A stretch of 58,170 bases of DNA from Micromonospora lutea (lineage in GTDB: Bacteria > Actinomycetota > Actinomycetes > Mycobacteriales > Micromonosporaceae): positions 1 to 58,170 of the forward strand of contig NZ_BOPB01000036.1 in NCBI RefSeq assembly GCF_016863535.1. The letters run 5' to 3'. The notes below the pieces were generated by a model. That model ran no database searches. It was not told the DNA's origin and worked only from the letters and a program-made list of their open reading frames with translations. Position numbers and translations under genes: made by a program. This document shows positions 49,890 through 58,123 of the stretch, piece after piece; the first letter of the stretch is position 1, and each line of letters begins with the position of its first letter.

Positions 49890-50651
49890 TCAACGGTAGA
49901 GGTCGGCGATCAGCCGATGGGCGCTGTCGCTCGGGTGCACGCCCAGCTCGGCGCTGAGCATGGTGGCCAGCCGGTCGAACTGGGCGCGTGCCTCGGCCCG
50001 CTGACCGCTGCGGATCAACGCCTCGATGAGAACCTCCCAGGTGGTCTCCCGCAGTGGGTCCTGCTGGAGCAGGGCATGCGCGCAGATCAGGGTCTGGTGG
50101 TAGCGACCGGCGACGAGCAGGCTGCCGGCGAGCTGCTCCAGGGTCTCCCGGCGCAGCACGTCCCAGCGTGACTGCACCGGTTGTAGCCAGCCGTCGTCCC
50201 AACTCCAGTCCGCCAGCAGCGGCTGGCTCAGAGCTGGCACCAACCAGTTCGGCACCCTACGCACGGCGGTGTCGGTGAACCTCTGTTCCAGCAGCAGTTG
50301 GCACCACTCCTGCGCCGCGTGGTGGTCGACCCGGCAGGCGGGCAGGATGCCGATCCGATGACGGTCCCCGACGATCGGGTTGAAGCCGAGCCGCGACCGC
50401 AGCAGCCAGCAGACCTGGCGCAACCGGGCCCGCGGATCACCCGCCCCGTTGAGCTGACATGCCTCGATCACCGCGTCCCGGGAAACCCAGGTGGGATACG
50501 CCACCGCCAGGTAGGACAGGATCCGTTCGGGCAGCGGCGGCACCATCCGGCGTACCCCGTCGTGCTCGACGGAGAAGACAGGTAGCAGCCGTAACAGCTT
50601 TGCCGCGTGCGCCGGATCGTCGTCGCGTGGCATGACCGGCTCTGTCCCCAC
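49890..50651 (-). CDS. Small SARP/AfsR-type regulator with BTAD domain
   Basis: About 253 residues. The N-terminal ~100 form a divergent winged helix (LPERILSYLAVAYPTWVSRD, ARLRQVCWLLRSRLG). The rest is a bacterial transcriptional activation domain with TPR-like helices: QPVQSRWDVLRRETLEQLAG, LLQQDPLRETTWEVLIEALI and FDRLATMLSAELGVHPS, the last a very typical SARP ending. The start is GTG 50651 with a GGGGGG site 9 bases upstream; TTG 50654 and ATG 50633 are alternatives. It is divergent from the lysyl oxidase gene. SARPs activate secondary metabolism, but no biosynthetic cluster adjoins. Confidence 0.85.
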   Translation of the reverse strand: MGTEPVMPRDDDPAHAAKLLRLLPVFSVEHDGVRRMVPPLPERILSYLAVAYPTWVSRDAVIEACQLNGAGDPRARLRQVCWLLRSRLGFNPIVGDRHRIGILPACRVDHHAAQEWCQLLLEQRFTDTAVRRVPNWLVPALSQPLLADWSWDDGWLQPVQSRWDVLRRETLEQLAGSLLVAGRYHQTLICAHALLQQDPLRETTWEVLIEALIRSGQRAEARAQFDRLATMLSAELGVHPSDSAHRLIADLYR

Positions 50652-50783
50652 CAATTGAATCCCCCCGATCCGAAACTCTCCATGAGGAAGACGGTTGGGA
50701 GACGGTGGTCGGTTGCATTCGGCACTCGGGTGATACGGCGAATCGGCATCCTCGGCTCCGCCACCTTTCGCGAAGGAGACTCC

Positions 50784-52325
50784 ATGGACGCAAGAACCCG
50801 ACAGCTGTGCCGGCTGCCCGCGTTTGCGGCGCTGGTCGCTGGCGCGTTGGTGCTGGGCACCGGGGCCGGTACCGCCGCTCCGGTGGCGACCCCGCAGGCG
50901 CAGGCGCGGTTCACCGCGGCCAGCACCTCGGTCACCGTCGAACGATGGGGTGAGGAGGGTGTGTATCTCGAACTGGGCACTCACCTGGTTGCCGGCAAGG
51001 ATCCGCTGGAGTTCCGAGCGAAGCGAAGCGCGTACAGCAAGCCGATCGACGCCTTTCAGGTGATCCGGTCGGCGGGGGGCAAGCAGCGTGCGGTGCCGTT
51101 GCCCGCTGGCATGGTCAAGGACTTCACCGGCCTGTCCGACTTCACACACCTCGAACTGACCGACTCAGCCGGGCGTACGGTGTTGGAGCGGGACGAGAAC
51201 TTCTGCCCGAACGACTGGGACTCCACCCGGACCCGGGTCGACGCGCCGGACTCGACGCCGTATCCCACCGGGTGCGAGCGGAATCCGTTCGTCCTCGGCG
51301 GGGTCTGGGGCATCCAAGCCGGATGGAGCGCCTCGACCTCCAACTGGTGGTCCTCCGGACCGGTGGATCTGGCAGACGGTTCGTACACGGCCACGGTGAG
51401 CATCAACCCGCCCTACCGCAAGCTGCTGAACATTCCGGACTCGGCAGCGACGCTGACGTTGGCGGTCACCGTCACGTCGGTCGACGACGAAGGCCGGGGC
51501 CGCGCCAACGCGAAGCAGGGTGTGCTCGGGGCTCCGGGCAACGACGAGCACGCAGCGCACGCGGAGAAGGCGGTCGGCGACAGCGCTCCCGGTCTCAAGC
51601 CGGGTACTCGGCCCACGGCCCGGATGCAGGCCGCTCCGTCGGGCCCGCGGCCGGACCTGCGTTCGCTGCCCGCCTGGGAGATCGGTGTCGAGCACGACGA
51701 GGGGACCGGCCAGGACCAGGTCACCTTCAACGCCACCGTGTGGAATGGCGGCACGTCGCCATTGGTGGTGGACGGGTTCCGGCGTACCGACAGCGACCTG
51801 ATGGACGCGTACCAGTACTTCTACGACGCCAACGGTAACCAGGTGGGGTACACGCAGGCCGGGACGATGGAGTGGGACCCGCGCACGGGACACCACCACT
51901 GGCACTTCACCGACTTCGCCGAGTATCGACTGTTGGACGCGGCCCGGACGGTGGCGGTGCGCAGCGGCAAGGAGGCGTTCTGCCTGGCCAACACGGACGC
52001 GGTCGACCTGACGCTGCCGAACGCCAAGTGGCGCCCCACCAACACCGACCTGAGCACCTCCTGCGGCCGGCAGACCTCGCTGGCGGTCCGGCAGGTGCTG
52101 GACATCGGCGGGGGTGACACCTACGCCCAGTACCTGCCGGGCCAGTCGTTCGACATCACCGACCTGCCCAACGGCACGTACTACATCGAGGTGGCCGCGA
52201 ACCCGGCCAAGCGGCTTCAGGAGTCAAACCTGACCAACAACAACTCGTACCGCCGGATCATCCTCGGCGGCACCCCCGGCACCCGCACTGTGACGGTGCC
52301 ACCGCACGAGGGCATCGAGGGCTGA
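50784..52325 (+). CDS. Secreted lysyl-oxidase-like copper protein
   Basis: A 513-residue exported protein. The signal peptide is PAFAALVAGALVLGTGAGTAA. The C-terminal ~200 residues match the lysyl oxidase domain: GHHHWHFTDFAEYRLLD (residues ~369-385) holds the copper-binding His cluster, KEAFCLANTDAVDL follows, and YIEVAANPAKRLQESNLTNNN is a family signature near the end. Animal lysyl oxidases deaminate peptidyl lysine to cross-link matrix; bacterial homologues occur in actinomycetes with unknown substrates. The N-terminal half is beta-rich and unassigned. GAAGGAG precedes ATG 50784. Confidence 0.85.
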   Translation: MDARTRQLCRLPAFAALVAGALVLGTGAGTAAPVATPQAQARFTAASTSVTVERWGEEGVYLELGTHLVAGKDPLEFRAKRSAYSKPIDAFQVIRSAGGKQRAVPLPAGMVKDFTGLSDFTHLELTDSAGRTVLERDENFCPNDWDSTRTRVDAPDSTPYPTGCERNPFVLGGVWGIQAGWSASTSNWWSSGPVDLADGSYTATVSINPPYRKLLNIPDSAATLTLAVTVTSVDDEGRGRANAKQGVLGAPGNDEHAAHAEKAVGDSAPGLKPGTRPTARMQAAPSGPRPDLRSLPAWEIGVEHDEGTGQDQVTFNATVWNGGTSPLVVDGFRRTDSDLMDAYQYFYDANGNQVGYTQAGTMEWDPRTGHHHWHFTDFAEYRLLDAARTVAVRSGKEAFCLANTDAVDLTLPNAKWRPTNTDLSTSCGRQTSLAVRQVLDIGGGDTYAQYLPGQSFDITDLPNGTYYIEVAANPAKRLQESNLTNNNSYRRIILGGTPGTRTVTVPPHEGIEG

Positions 52326-52359
52326 TTCTCATCGAACGGCCCTGCGCCCTCGTGGCCGG

Positions 52360-52416
52360 GAACACCCTTGGTCGGTGGTCTTCCGCTACCAGGAAGACCA
52401 CCGACCAAGGGTGTTC
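52360..52416. terminator. 25-bp perfect hairpin between convergent genes
   Basis: Arms 52360-52384 and 52392-52416 are fully complementary around the 7-base loop GCTACCA. It lies 34 bases after the lysyl oxidase stop and 60 bases before the end of the convergent deacetylase gene. No T-run. Confidence 0.85.
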
Positions 52417-52476
52417 TGTCGATGCGCGATCAGCTGCGAGGGCACGGCAGGCCGGACGCCGACCTGGTGGGACACC

Positions 52477-53136
52477 TCACCGGTCAGCAGGAAGGTTGAA
52501 GCGCCAACCGTCGGCGTGCAGGGCGGGAATGGCCCGGTCGACGGCGTCGACGGTCTGGCTGCGGTCGCCGCCGCCATCGTGCAGCAGCACCACCGCGCCC
52601 GGTGCGACGCCCTCGATGAGCCGCCGCAGCAGTTCGTCCGTGCCGGGTGGTTCCCAGTCCGTCACAGCCAGCCGCCAGCCCATCGGTCGCATCCCGAGCG
52701 CCGTCGCCACGCCGGGCGTCTGGCCCCACGCGCCGTACGGTGCCCGGAAGTAGCGGACCCGGATGTGCGGGACGGCGTGCCGGATGACCGCGTTGGTCTC
52801 CAACAGGTCCGAGGCGATCCGGCCGGCGGTCCAGGAGCCCATGTCGTCGTGGTGCATGCTGTGGTTGCCCAGCGCGTGTCCGGCCGCGACGATCCGACGG
52901 ACCAGCTCGGGGTGCTCGATGACGCGATCACCCTGCACGAAGAAGATCGCCCGGACGTGGTGGGCGGCCAGGATGTCGAGCAGGTGCGGGGTGTGTTCCG
53001 GGTGTGGTCCGTCGTCGAAGGTGAGGCACATGGCCCGCTCGGTGCCGATCACCTCGGTCGGTTGTACCGGCGGCGGCCCGACGCCCGGCCCGGACGCGGC
53101 ACGCGGGAGACCCAGGGATCGCGTAGTGGGCGTCAT
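52477..53136 (-). CDS. Polysaccharide deacetylase (CE4, NodB homology)
   Basis: A 219-residue NodB-fold enzyme. Motif 1 is CLTFDDGPHPEHTP, motif 2 is GNHSMHHDDM (the metal-binding HxxxH), motif 3 is YFRAPYGAWG, and motif 5 includes VLLHDGGGDRS. It removes acetyl groups from chitin, peptidoglycan or acetyl-xylan. No classical signal peptide is seen, which is unusual for this family; the N-terminus is a Pro-rich 35-residue tail. GGGAGG precedes ATG 53136. The neighbouring xylanase makes acetyl-xylan a possible substrate. Confidence 0.9.
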   Translation of the reverse strand: MTPTTRSLGLPRAASGPGVGPPPVQPTEVIGTERAMCLTFDDGPHPEHTPHLLDILAAHHVRAIFFVQGDRVIEHPELVRRIVAAGHALGNHSMHHDDMGSWTAGRIASDLLETNAVIRHAVPHIRVRYFRAPYGAWGQTPGVATALGMRPMGWRLAVTDWEPPGTDELLRRLIEGVAPGAVVLLHDGGGDRSQTVDAVDRAIPALHADGWRFNLPADR

Positions 53137-53232
53137 CGGTCGGACCTCCCGCTGTGGGTGGGCCGTGTGGGGCGGCGACGCCCCACACGGCCCGCTGGTG
53201 GTGGATGGCTGGTCCGCCCGCCGTGAGCAGCG

Positions 53233-54426
53233 TCAGCGGCGGGGCTTGGGTGCGGTGCGGGGCAGTACGTACGGCGGGCCGGCCAGGATCAGGTCAGACT
53301 TGATCTCGTGGTAGGCCAGCTTGGGCTGGTAGTTCTCGTCCATGATGGTGGCCAGGCCCTCGGGCGGGTCGCTGAACCAGCCCGGCACCCAGGAGTGCTT
53401 GTCGCTGAAGCCCCAGACGGTGTAGGACAGGCAGCTACGGACGGCCAGGCAGGCCTTCATCAGCACGCTGTGGTTGGCGGCCGACGCCTGCAACCGGGGG
53501 TTGATCTCCTCGGAGTTGCCGGCCTGGACGGCCTCGGTCATCTGGCTGCGGACGTCGACCTCGGTGAACGCGGTCGCCACCCCGAGCGAGGTGAACTTCT
53601 TCAACGCCTCGGTCACCTGGAAGGTGCTGAAGTTGCCGTACTGGGTGCCGAGGTGGCCCTGCGCGCCGACACCGTCGATCGGTACGCCCTGGGCGCGCAG
53701 CCGCTTGACCATGTCGTAGACGAACTGGGTCTTGTCGTCGGCCGGGTTGCCGGAGCCGAACGCCTCGATGTTGTAGTCGTTGTAGAAGAGCAGGGCCTTG
53801 GGATCGGCGGCGCGGGCCCACCGGAACGCGTCAGCAAGGTAGCCGGGGCCGAGGTTCTCAGCCCAGAAGCCCTTGTAGTGCAGGGTGGGCGGGTTGTCCC
53901 AGGGGTCGCTGACCGCCTCGTTGACGACGTCCCACTGCCAGACCTTGCCCTTGTAGCGCTTGACCACCGTGGTGATGTGCTTGCGCAGCAGCTCGCGCAG
54001 CTCCTGCTTGCTGATGGAGCCGTCGGCGACCCCTTCGGTCAGCCACTGCGGCAGTTGGTTGTGCCAGACGAGCACGTGCCCGCGTACGCTCTGCCGGTTG
54101 CGCTTGGCGAACGCGACGAGCTCGTCGGCCGGGCCCCAGTTGTAGTTGCCGCGGGTGGGTTCGAGGCTCTCCCACTTCATCGCGTTCTCCGCGGTGACCG
54201 AGACGAACTCGGATGCGGTGATCTTGCGGTACTGCGGGTCGGCGCTGTCGTTGAGGGCGTCCATACTGACCGCGGTGCCGATCTGCAGGCCGTGGCGCAG
54301 GCCGAGGGCGCCCAGGGTCTGTGCGGTCGGGTCGTACGGCCGGCCGGCGGTGGCCGGCACCATGTTCAACGTCGCCGCGGTCACCACGGCGACCGTGCCG
54401 ACGGTCATCCACCGTCTCAACTTCAT
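53233..54426 (-). CDS. Secreted GH10 endo-1,4-beta-xylanase
   Basis: A 397-residue GH10 enzyme. A signal peptide (MKLRRWMTVGTVAVVTAATL) is followed by the catalytic barrel. FVSVTAENAMKWESLEP and GHVLVWHNQLPQWL line the active site, the acid/base Glu is in WQWDVVNEAVSD, and the nucleophile Glu in VATAFTEVDVRS. It hydrolyses internal xylan bonds outside the cell. There is no carbohydrate-binding module. GAGAGGA lies seven bases before ATG 54426; ATG 54432 is less well placed. The gap upstream contains several candidate regulatory palindromes. Confidence 0.94.
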   Translation of the reverse strand: MKLRRWMTVGTVAVVTAATLNMVPATAGRPYDPTAQTLGALGLRHGLQIGTAVSMDALNDSADPQYRKITASEFVSVTAENAMKWESLEPTRGNYNWGPADELVAFAKRNRQSVRGHVLVWHNQLPQWLTEGVADGSISKQELRELLRKHITTVVKRYKGKVWQWDVVNEAVSDPWDNPPTLHYKGFWAENLGPGYLADAFRWARAADPKALLFYNDYNIEAFGSGNPADDKTQFVYDMVKRLRAQGVPIDGVGAQGHLGTQYGNFSTFQVTEALKKFTSLGVATAFTEVDVRSQMTEAVQAGNSEEINPRLQASAANHSVLMKACLAVRSCLSYTVWGFSDKHSWVPGWFSDPPEGLATIMDENYQPKLAYHEIKSDLILAGPPYVLPRTAPKPRR

Positions 54427-54628
54427 CTGCATTCCTCTCGATCTACGATCGACAGACATCGATCATGAAGTGCAGGGGTTCGGGCCGGTGCCGAGCAGGT
54501 TGGAGGTGGTACGCGGCGCCGTGACCGGGTGTGAACGTGGTCGCGGAGGGCACCGATATTTTTCCGGATGTCGATCGGTAACTTGGTCGAAACGTTAGGG
54601 CCATCAATGGGCGTCGTCAACCACGAAA

Positions 54629-54640
54629 ACTTCCGGAAGT
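54629..54640. promoter_or_regulatory. Palindrome ACTTCCGGAAGT upstream of the xylanase
   Basis: A perfect 12-bp palindrome about 200 bases before the xylanase start codon. Related half-sites occur at 54676-54689 and, before the GH43 gene, at 56511-56533. Confidence 0.5.
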
Positions 54641-54675
54641 AGGCCGTGTGCACTGCTGGAACGGGCGGTTTCCAA

Positions 54676-54689
54676 CCGGAAACTTCCGG
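54676..54689. promoter_or_regulatory. Near-palindrome CCGGAAACTTCCGG
   Basis: Symmetric except for its two central bases, and overlapping the AACTTCCGGA core shared with the palindrome at 54629. It lies 47 bases further from the xylanase gene. Confidence 0.45.
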
Positions 54690-54746
54690 ATCCACTCCGC
54701 TGCGTGGCGCTCGGTCAAGCTCCCGACACACCTCGTGAAGAGGGCC

Positions 54747-54792
54747 GGGCCGGCTCGCTCCCGCGGGTTCCGTGACGGGATCGAGCCGGCCC
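54747..54792 (-). terminator. Hairpin downstream of the GH43 gene
   Basis: GGGCCGGCTCG (54747-54757) pairs perfectly with CGAGCCGGCCC (54782-54792), with an inner CCCG/CGGG stem. It lies about 65 bases after the GH43 stop in the direction of transcription. Confidence 0.65.
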
Positions 54793-54856
54793 GGGTCCAG
54801 GGGCCCGCCGGCAGCGGGGTGGTCGGCGGACGGCCGCAGGCCGCCGGTCGACCGGA

Positions 54857-56479
54857 TCAGTGTTCGAGATAGGTGGCGTGGTCGAAGTCGGCGTAGCGAC
54901 CGTCGCCGCCCAGGTCCTGCACCCACAGACCGAGCAGGGCACCGGTGAAACCCCAGGCCGCCGGCTCGCCGTCGATGATCCGGGCAGCGTGCTCGTCGGA
55001 GAGGATGGTGGCATCCAACTCCACCGGCAGTTGCTGCCAGCCGTCACCCAGGTCGTACGCGAAGCGCAGCACCGGGCCGTCGAAGGTGACCCGCAGGCCC
55101 ACCCGTAGCCGGCCCTCGGTGTCGACGGTCAGCTGCGGGTACGCGGTGCGGTGACCGCCGTCGCAACTGAGCAGCTCCAGCACGGATCGTCCGTCGTCGG
55201 CCCGGGTCAGGTAGAGGTGGTGCCAGTTCTCGGTGTTGTAGTAACCGGCGATGCCCGCCAGGTGCCGGTGGTCGCCCGGGTCGAACTCGACGACGGTCTC
55301 CAACGAGCAGCGGACGGCCCCCACCGGCCGCGCCACCAGGCTCGGCGTCTGCTTGCCGACCGGGGACTGACCGCCGTACACGCGTAGGTGCGACGGGCGG
55401 GAGCGCAGATCGATCCAATCGTCCGTCGCTGGCCGGCGCAGGGTCGACCAGCCGGCACCCAGCTGTGCGGCGTCGAAGTGGTCGGTGGCCGGCTCGTCGG
55501 GCCAGGGATGGGCCGGCAGGTCCGGAGCGGGGATCTCGTCGGCCGGAACCCGGCCGGGAACGGACGGCCATTCGCCCGGCGACCAGTCGACCTTCTGCAG
55601 CGCGGTCTCCCGTCCGAGGACGCAGTTGCCGAGCGGACTGTAGGGGCGGGCCACCAGGTGGGCCAGGTACCACTCGCCACGCTGGGTGCGGACCAGACTG
55701 CCGTGGCCGGCCTTCTGCAACGTCAGGTCCGGCCGGCCGACCGAGGTGAGCAGCGGTCCGGCCGGGTCCACCTCGTACGGTCCGAACAGATCCCGTGACC
55801 GGGCGACCGTGACCTGGTGCTCCCAACTCGTGCCACCCTCGGCGGTGACCAGCCAGTACCAGCCGTCGTGCCGGTAGATGTGTGGTCCCTCGGTCAGACC
55901 TGCCTCGGTACCGGTGAAGATGATCCGGGGTCGGCCGACCAGTTGCCGGCGGGCCGGGTCATACTGCTGAATCTCGATGCCGCCGAAGCGGTCGCGACCC
56001 GGCCGCCAGTCAGCACTCATCGCCAACAGCCAGGAGGTGCCGTCGTCGTCGTGGAACAGCGCGGCATCGAAGCCGTGCGAGTGCAGCCGTACCGGGTCCG
56101 ACCACGGTCCCGTGATGGTCGGCGCGGTGGTGAGGAAGTTCTGTGCATCCCAGTACCCGCTGGCGAAGCTGGCGACATCGCTGTAGACGAGGTGGAACAG
56201 CCCGTCGTGGTACGTCAGGTCGGGTGCCCAGATCCCGTTGGAGTCGCCGCAACCCCGCAGGTCGAGCAGACGCCGTTCGGTGATGATCCCGCCCAGTTCC
56301 CGCCAGTGGACGAGGTCTCTCGAGTGGTGCACCCGTACGCCCGGGTACCACTCGAAGGTGGAGGTTGCCAGATAGTAGTCGTCGTCGACCCGCAGGATGG
56401 ACGGGTCCGGATGGAAGCCGGACAGGACGGGGTTGCGGATCGACCGGCCGATAGCCACGTCTGCGATGTCGGTCGACAT
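54857..56479 (-). CDS. GH43 beta-xylosidase / alpha-L-arabinofuranosidase, cytoplasmic
   Basis: A 540-residue two-domain enzyme. The GH43 five-blade propeller (residues ~12-320) has the catalytic base Asp in NPVLSGFHPDPSILRV, the second Asp in SNGIWAPDLTYHDG and the proton-donor Glu in AGLTEGPHIYRHDGWYW. The ~200-residue C-terminal beta-sandwich (from about residue 345) is the one found in GH43 xylosidases. It lacks a signal peptide, so it should act on imported xylo-oligosaccharides. AAGGAG lies six bases before ATG 56479. It runs toward the xylanase gene, and both have CCGGAA-type sites upstream. Confidence 0.92.
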   Translation of the reverse strand: MSTDIADVAIGRSIRNPVLSGFHPDPSILRVDDDYYLATSTFEWYPGVRVHHSRDLVHWRELGGIITERRLLDLRGCGDSNGIWAPDLTYHDGLFHLVYSDVASFASGYWDAQNFLTTAPTITGPWSDPVRLHSHGFDAALFHDDDGTSWLLAMSADWRPGRDRFGGIEIQQYDPARRQLVGRPRIIFTGTEAGLTEGPHIYRHDGWYWLVTAEGGTSWEHQVTVARSRDLFGPYEVDPAGPLLTSVGRPDLTLQKAGHGSLVRTQRGEWYLAHLVARPYSPLGNCVLGRETALQKVDWSPGEWPSVPGRVPADEIPAPDLPAHPWPDEPATDHFDAAQLGAGWSTLRRPATDDWIDLRSRPSHLRVYGGQSPVGKQTPSLVARPVGAVRCSLETVVEFDPGDHRHLAGIAGYYNTENWHHLYLTRADDGRSVLELLSCDGGHRTAYPQLTVDTEGRLRVGLRVTFDGPVLRFAYDLGDGWQQLPVELDATILSDEHAARIIDGEPAAWGFTGALLGLWVQDLGGDGRYADFDHATYLEH

Positions 56480-56732
56480 GTTCGACTCCTTCAGGTCACG
56501 ATCCCGGTTTCTTCCCGGAAATACTCCGGAAGTGCCAAGATTGCGCTCACGGTATCGGCTGGCGTCGGCTCTCGTCACCCCCTTGACCGGCGACGCAGAG
56601 CCGTCGTAACGTGCCGGCCATCACCTCGAAAATATCGGTATCAAAGCGAAACTTGCGCGATCCCGTTTTCATGGCCGCCGCTGAACGCGGTGGTGCTCCC
56701 TCCGTGCATCTCGCCTCCCGAAGGGATGAACC
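56480..56732. promoter_or_regulatory. Divergent promoter region between GH43 and the sugar-binding lipoprotein gene
   Basis: Near GH43: TTCCCGGAAA (56513-56522) and ACTCCGGAAGT (56523-56533), related to the palindromes before the xylanase. Near the lipoprotein: a possible promoter TTGACC (56583-56588), 18 bases, TAACGT (56607-56612), followed by AAAATATCGGT (56629-56639) and the inverted repeat GCGAAACTTGCGC (56646-56658). The last resembles the CGAA-N-TTCG type described for the Streptomyces xylan regulator BxlR. Both sit where a repressor would block transcription. Confidence 0.5.
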
Positions 56733-58028
56733 ATGACATCGCACCTCTCCCGCCGGTCGCTGCTGGGGCTGGCCGGCGCAGGCGCCGGCGCGCTCCTGCT
56801 CAGCGCCTGCGGGGATGGGGACGGCGGCGCTTCCGCGAGCCCGCAGAAGATCAGATGGTGGCACGTCCAGGACGCGGAGCCGATGCTCAGCGTCTGGGCT
56901 GACATGGCACGGCAGTACGAGAACACCCACGAGAACGTCACGATCGAGGTTCAGCCGCTGGAGGTCGAGGCGTTCAAGACCAAGCTGAACGGCGCGGTCG
57001 AGGCGGCGATGCCGCCGGACCTGTTCCAGTCGTGGGGCGGCGGCGCTCTGCAACAGCAGGTCGAGGCCGGCCTGGTCAAGGACATCACCAGCGAGGTCCA
57101 AGGGTGGATCGGGCAGCTGCTGCCCGCCTCGTTGCAGCCGTACACGGTGAACGACAAGATCTACGGCATCCCGTTCGACATCGGGATGGTCGGCTTCTGG
57201 TACAACCGGGACCACTTCGCCAAGGCCGGCATCGAGACGCCGCCGAAGACCTGGAGCGAGCTGCTCCAGGCGGTCACCAAGCTCAAGGCCGTCAACATCG
57301 CCCCGATTGCGCTCGGCGGCAAGGACAAGTGGCCCGGGCACTACTACTGGGCGTACCTGGCGATGCGGATCGGCGGTCTGGAGGCGCTGCAACGCGCGGC
57401 CGAGGACCGCAACTTCAACACCCCGGTCTTCACCGCCGCCGGTGAGCGCCTCCGGGAACTGGTCGAGATGGAACCCTTCCAGAAGGGCTTCCTGCGCGCG
57501 GAGTACGGCTCCGAGACCGGGCAGGCCGCGACGATGGGCAACGAGGACGCCGCGATGGAGCTGATGGGCCAGTGGGCGCCGTCGGTGCAGGCCTCCTCGT
57601 CGCGCAGCAAGCGTGGCCTCGGTGACCGGCTCGCCTTCTTCCCCTTCCCGGCTGTCGAGGGCGGCGAGGGTTCGGTCAACGACGCGTTCGGCGGCGGCAA
57701 CGGCTTCGTGGTCGGCCGCGACGCACCGGCCTCCACGGTCGACTTCCTGCGGACGCTGCTCCAGGCGAGGAACCAGCGCCGGGCCGCCCAGACCGGTGCG
57801 GTGCTGCCCACCAACCAGGCCGCGGCCGGTGGAATCAGGGACCTGAACAACCAGGTCGTGGCGGCCAACCTGGGCATCGCGACCGGCTTCCAGCTCTATC
57901 TCGACCAGGCGTACCCGCCAGCGGTGGGTCAGCAGGTCAACGAGAGCGTGGCACAGCTGATCGCCGGCTCGAAGCGACCGGACCAGATCGTCCGGGACAT
58001 CACCAGGGTCGCGAAGAAGCAGAAGTAA
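56733..58028 (+). CDS. ABC transporter sugar-binding lipoprotein, probably for xylo-oligosaccharides
   Basis: A 431-residue family 1 solute-binding protein. The signal peptide has a twin-Arg start (SRRSLLGLAGAGAGALLLSAC) and a lipobox Cys near residue 28, suggesting Tat export and lipidation. Typical segments are IRWWHVQDAEPMLSVWADMA, PPDLFQSWGGGALQQQVEAG and YGIPFDIGMVGFWYNRDHF. Xylobiose binding (BxlE-like) is inferred from the adjacent GH43 and GH10 genes. GAAGGGATGAACC precedes the ATG. Permease genes are not visible; the next gene begins a regulator 95 bases on. Confidence 0.88.
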   Translation: MTSHLSRRSLLGLAGAGAGALLLSACGDGDGGASASPQKIRWWHVQDAEPMLSVWADMARQYENTHENVTIEVQPLEVEAFKTKLNGAVEAAMPPDLFQSWGGGALQQQVEAGLVKDITSEVQGWIGQLLPASLQPYTVNDKIYGIPFDIGMVGFWYNRDHFAKAGIETPPKTWSELLQAVTKLKAVNIAPIALGGKDKWPGHYYWAYLAMRIGGLEALQRAAEDRNFNTPVFTAAGERLRELVEMEPFQKGFLRAEYGSETGQAATMGNEDAAMELMGQWAPSVQASSSRSKRGLGDRLAFFPFPAVEGGEGSVNDAFGGGNGFVVGRDAPASTVDFLRTLLQARNQRRAAQTGAVLPTNQAAAGGIRDLNNQVVAANLGIATGFQLYLDQAYPPAVGQQVNESVAQLIAGSKRPDQIVRDITRVAKKQK

Positions 58029-58123
58029 CGGGTGTCGCCGGGGCTCGGGCGCCATGGCCGTCACTGACCGTCTGCTCCTCGGCGCTCCGGCCGCGTCAAA
58101 GATGAGCGAGATAGGGAGGGCGC

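Larger units (their letters stand above)
54427..54856. other. 430-base gap with candidate xylan-regulon operators
   Basis: No gene seen. From left to right: GATCGA-CAGACA-TCGATC (54447-54464) in the xylanase leader; ACCGATATTTT (54552-54562) followed by TTCCGGAT; the perfect palindrome ACTTCCGGAAGT (54629-54640); CCGGAAACTTCCGG (54676-54689); then the terminator hairpin of the GH43 gene. The xylanase promoter should lie within 54430-54640. Confidence 0.6.
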
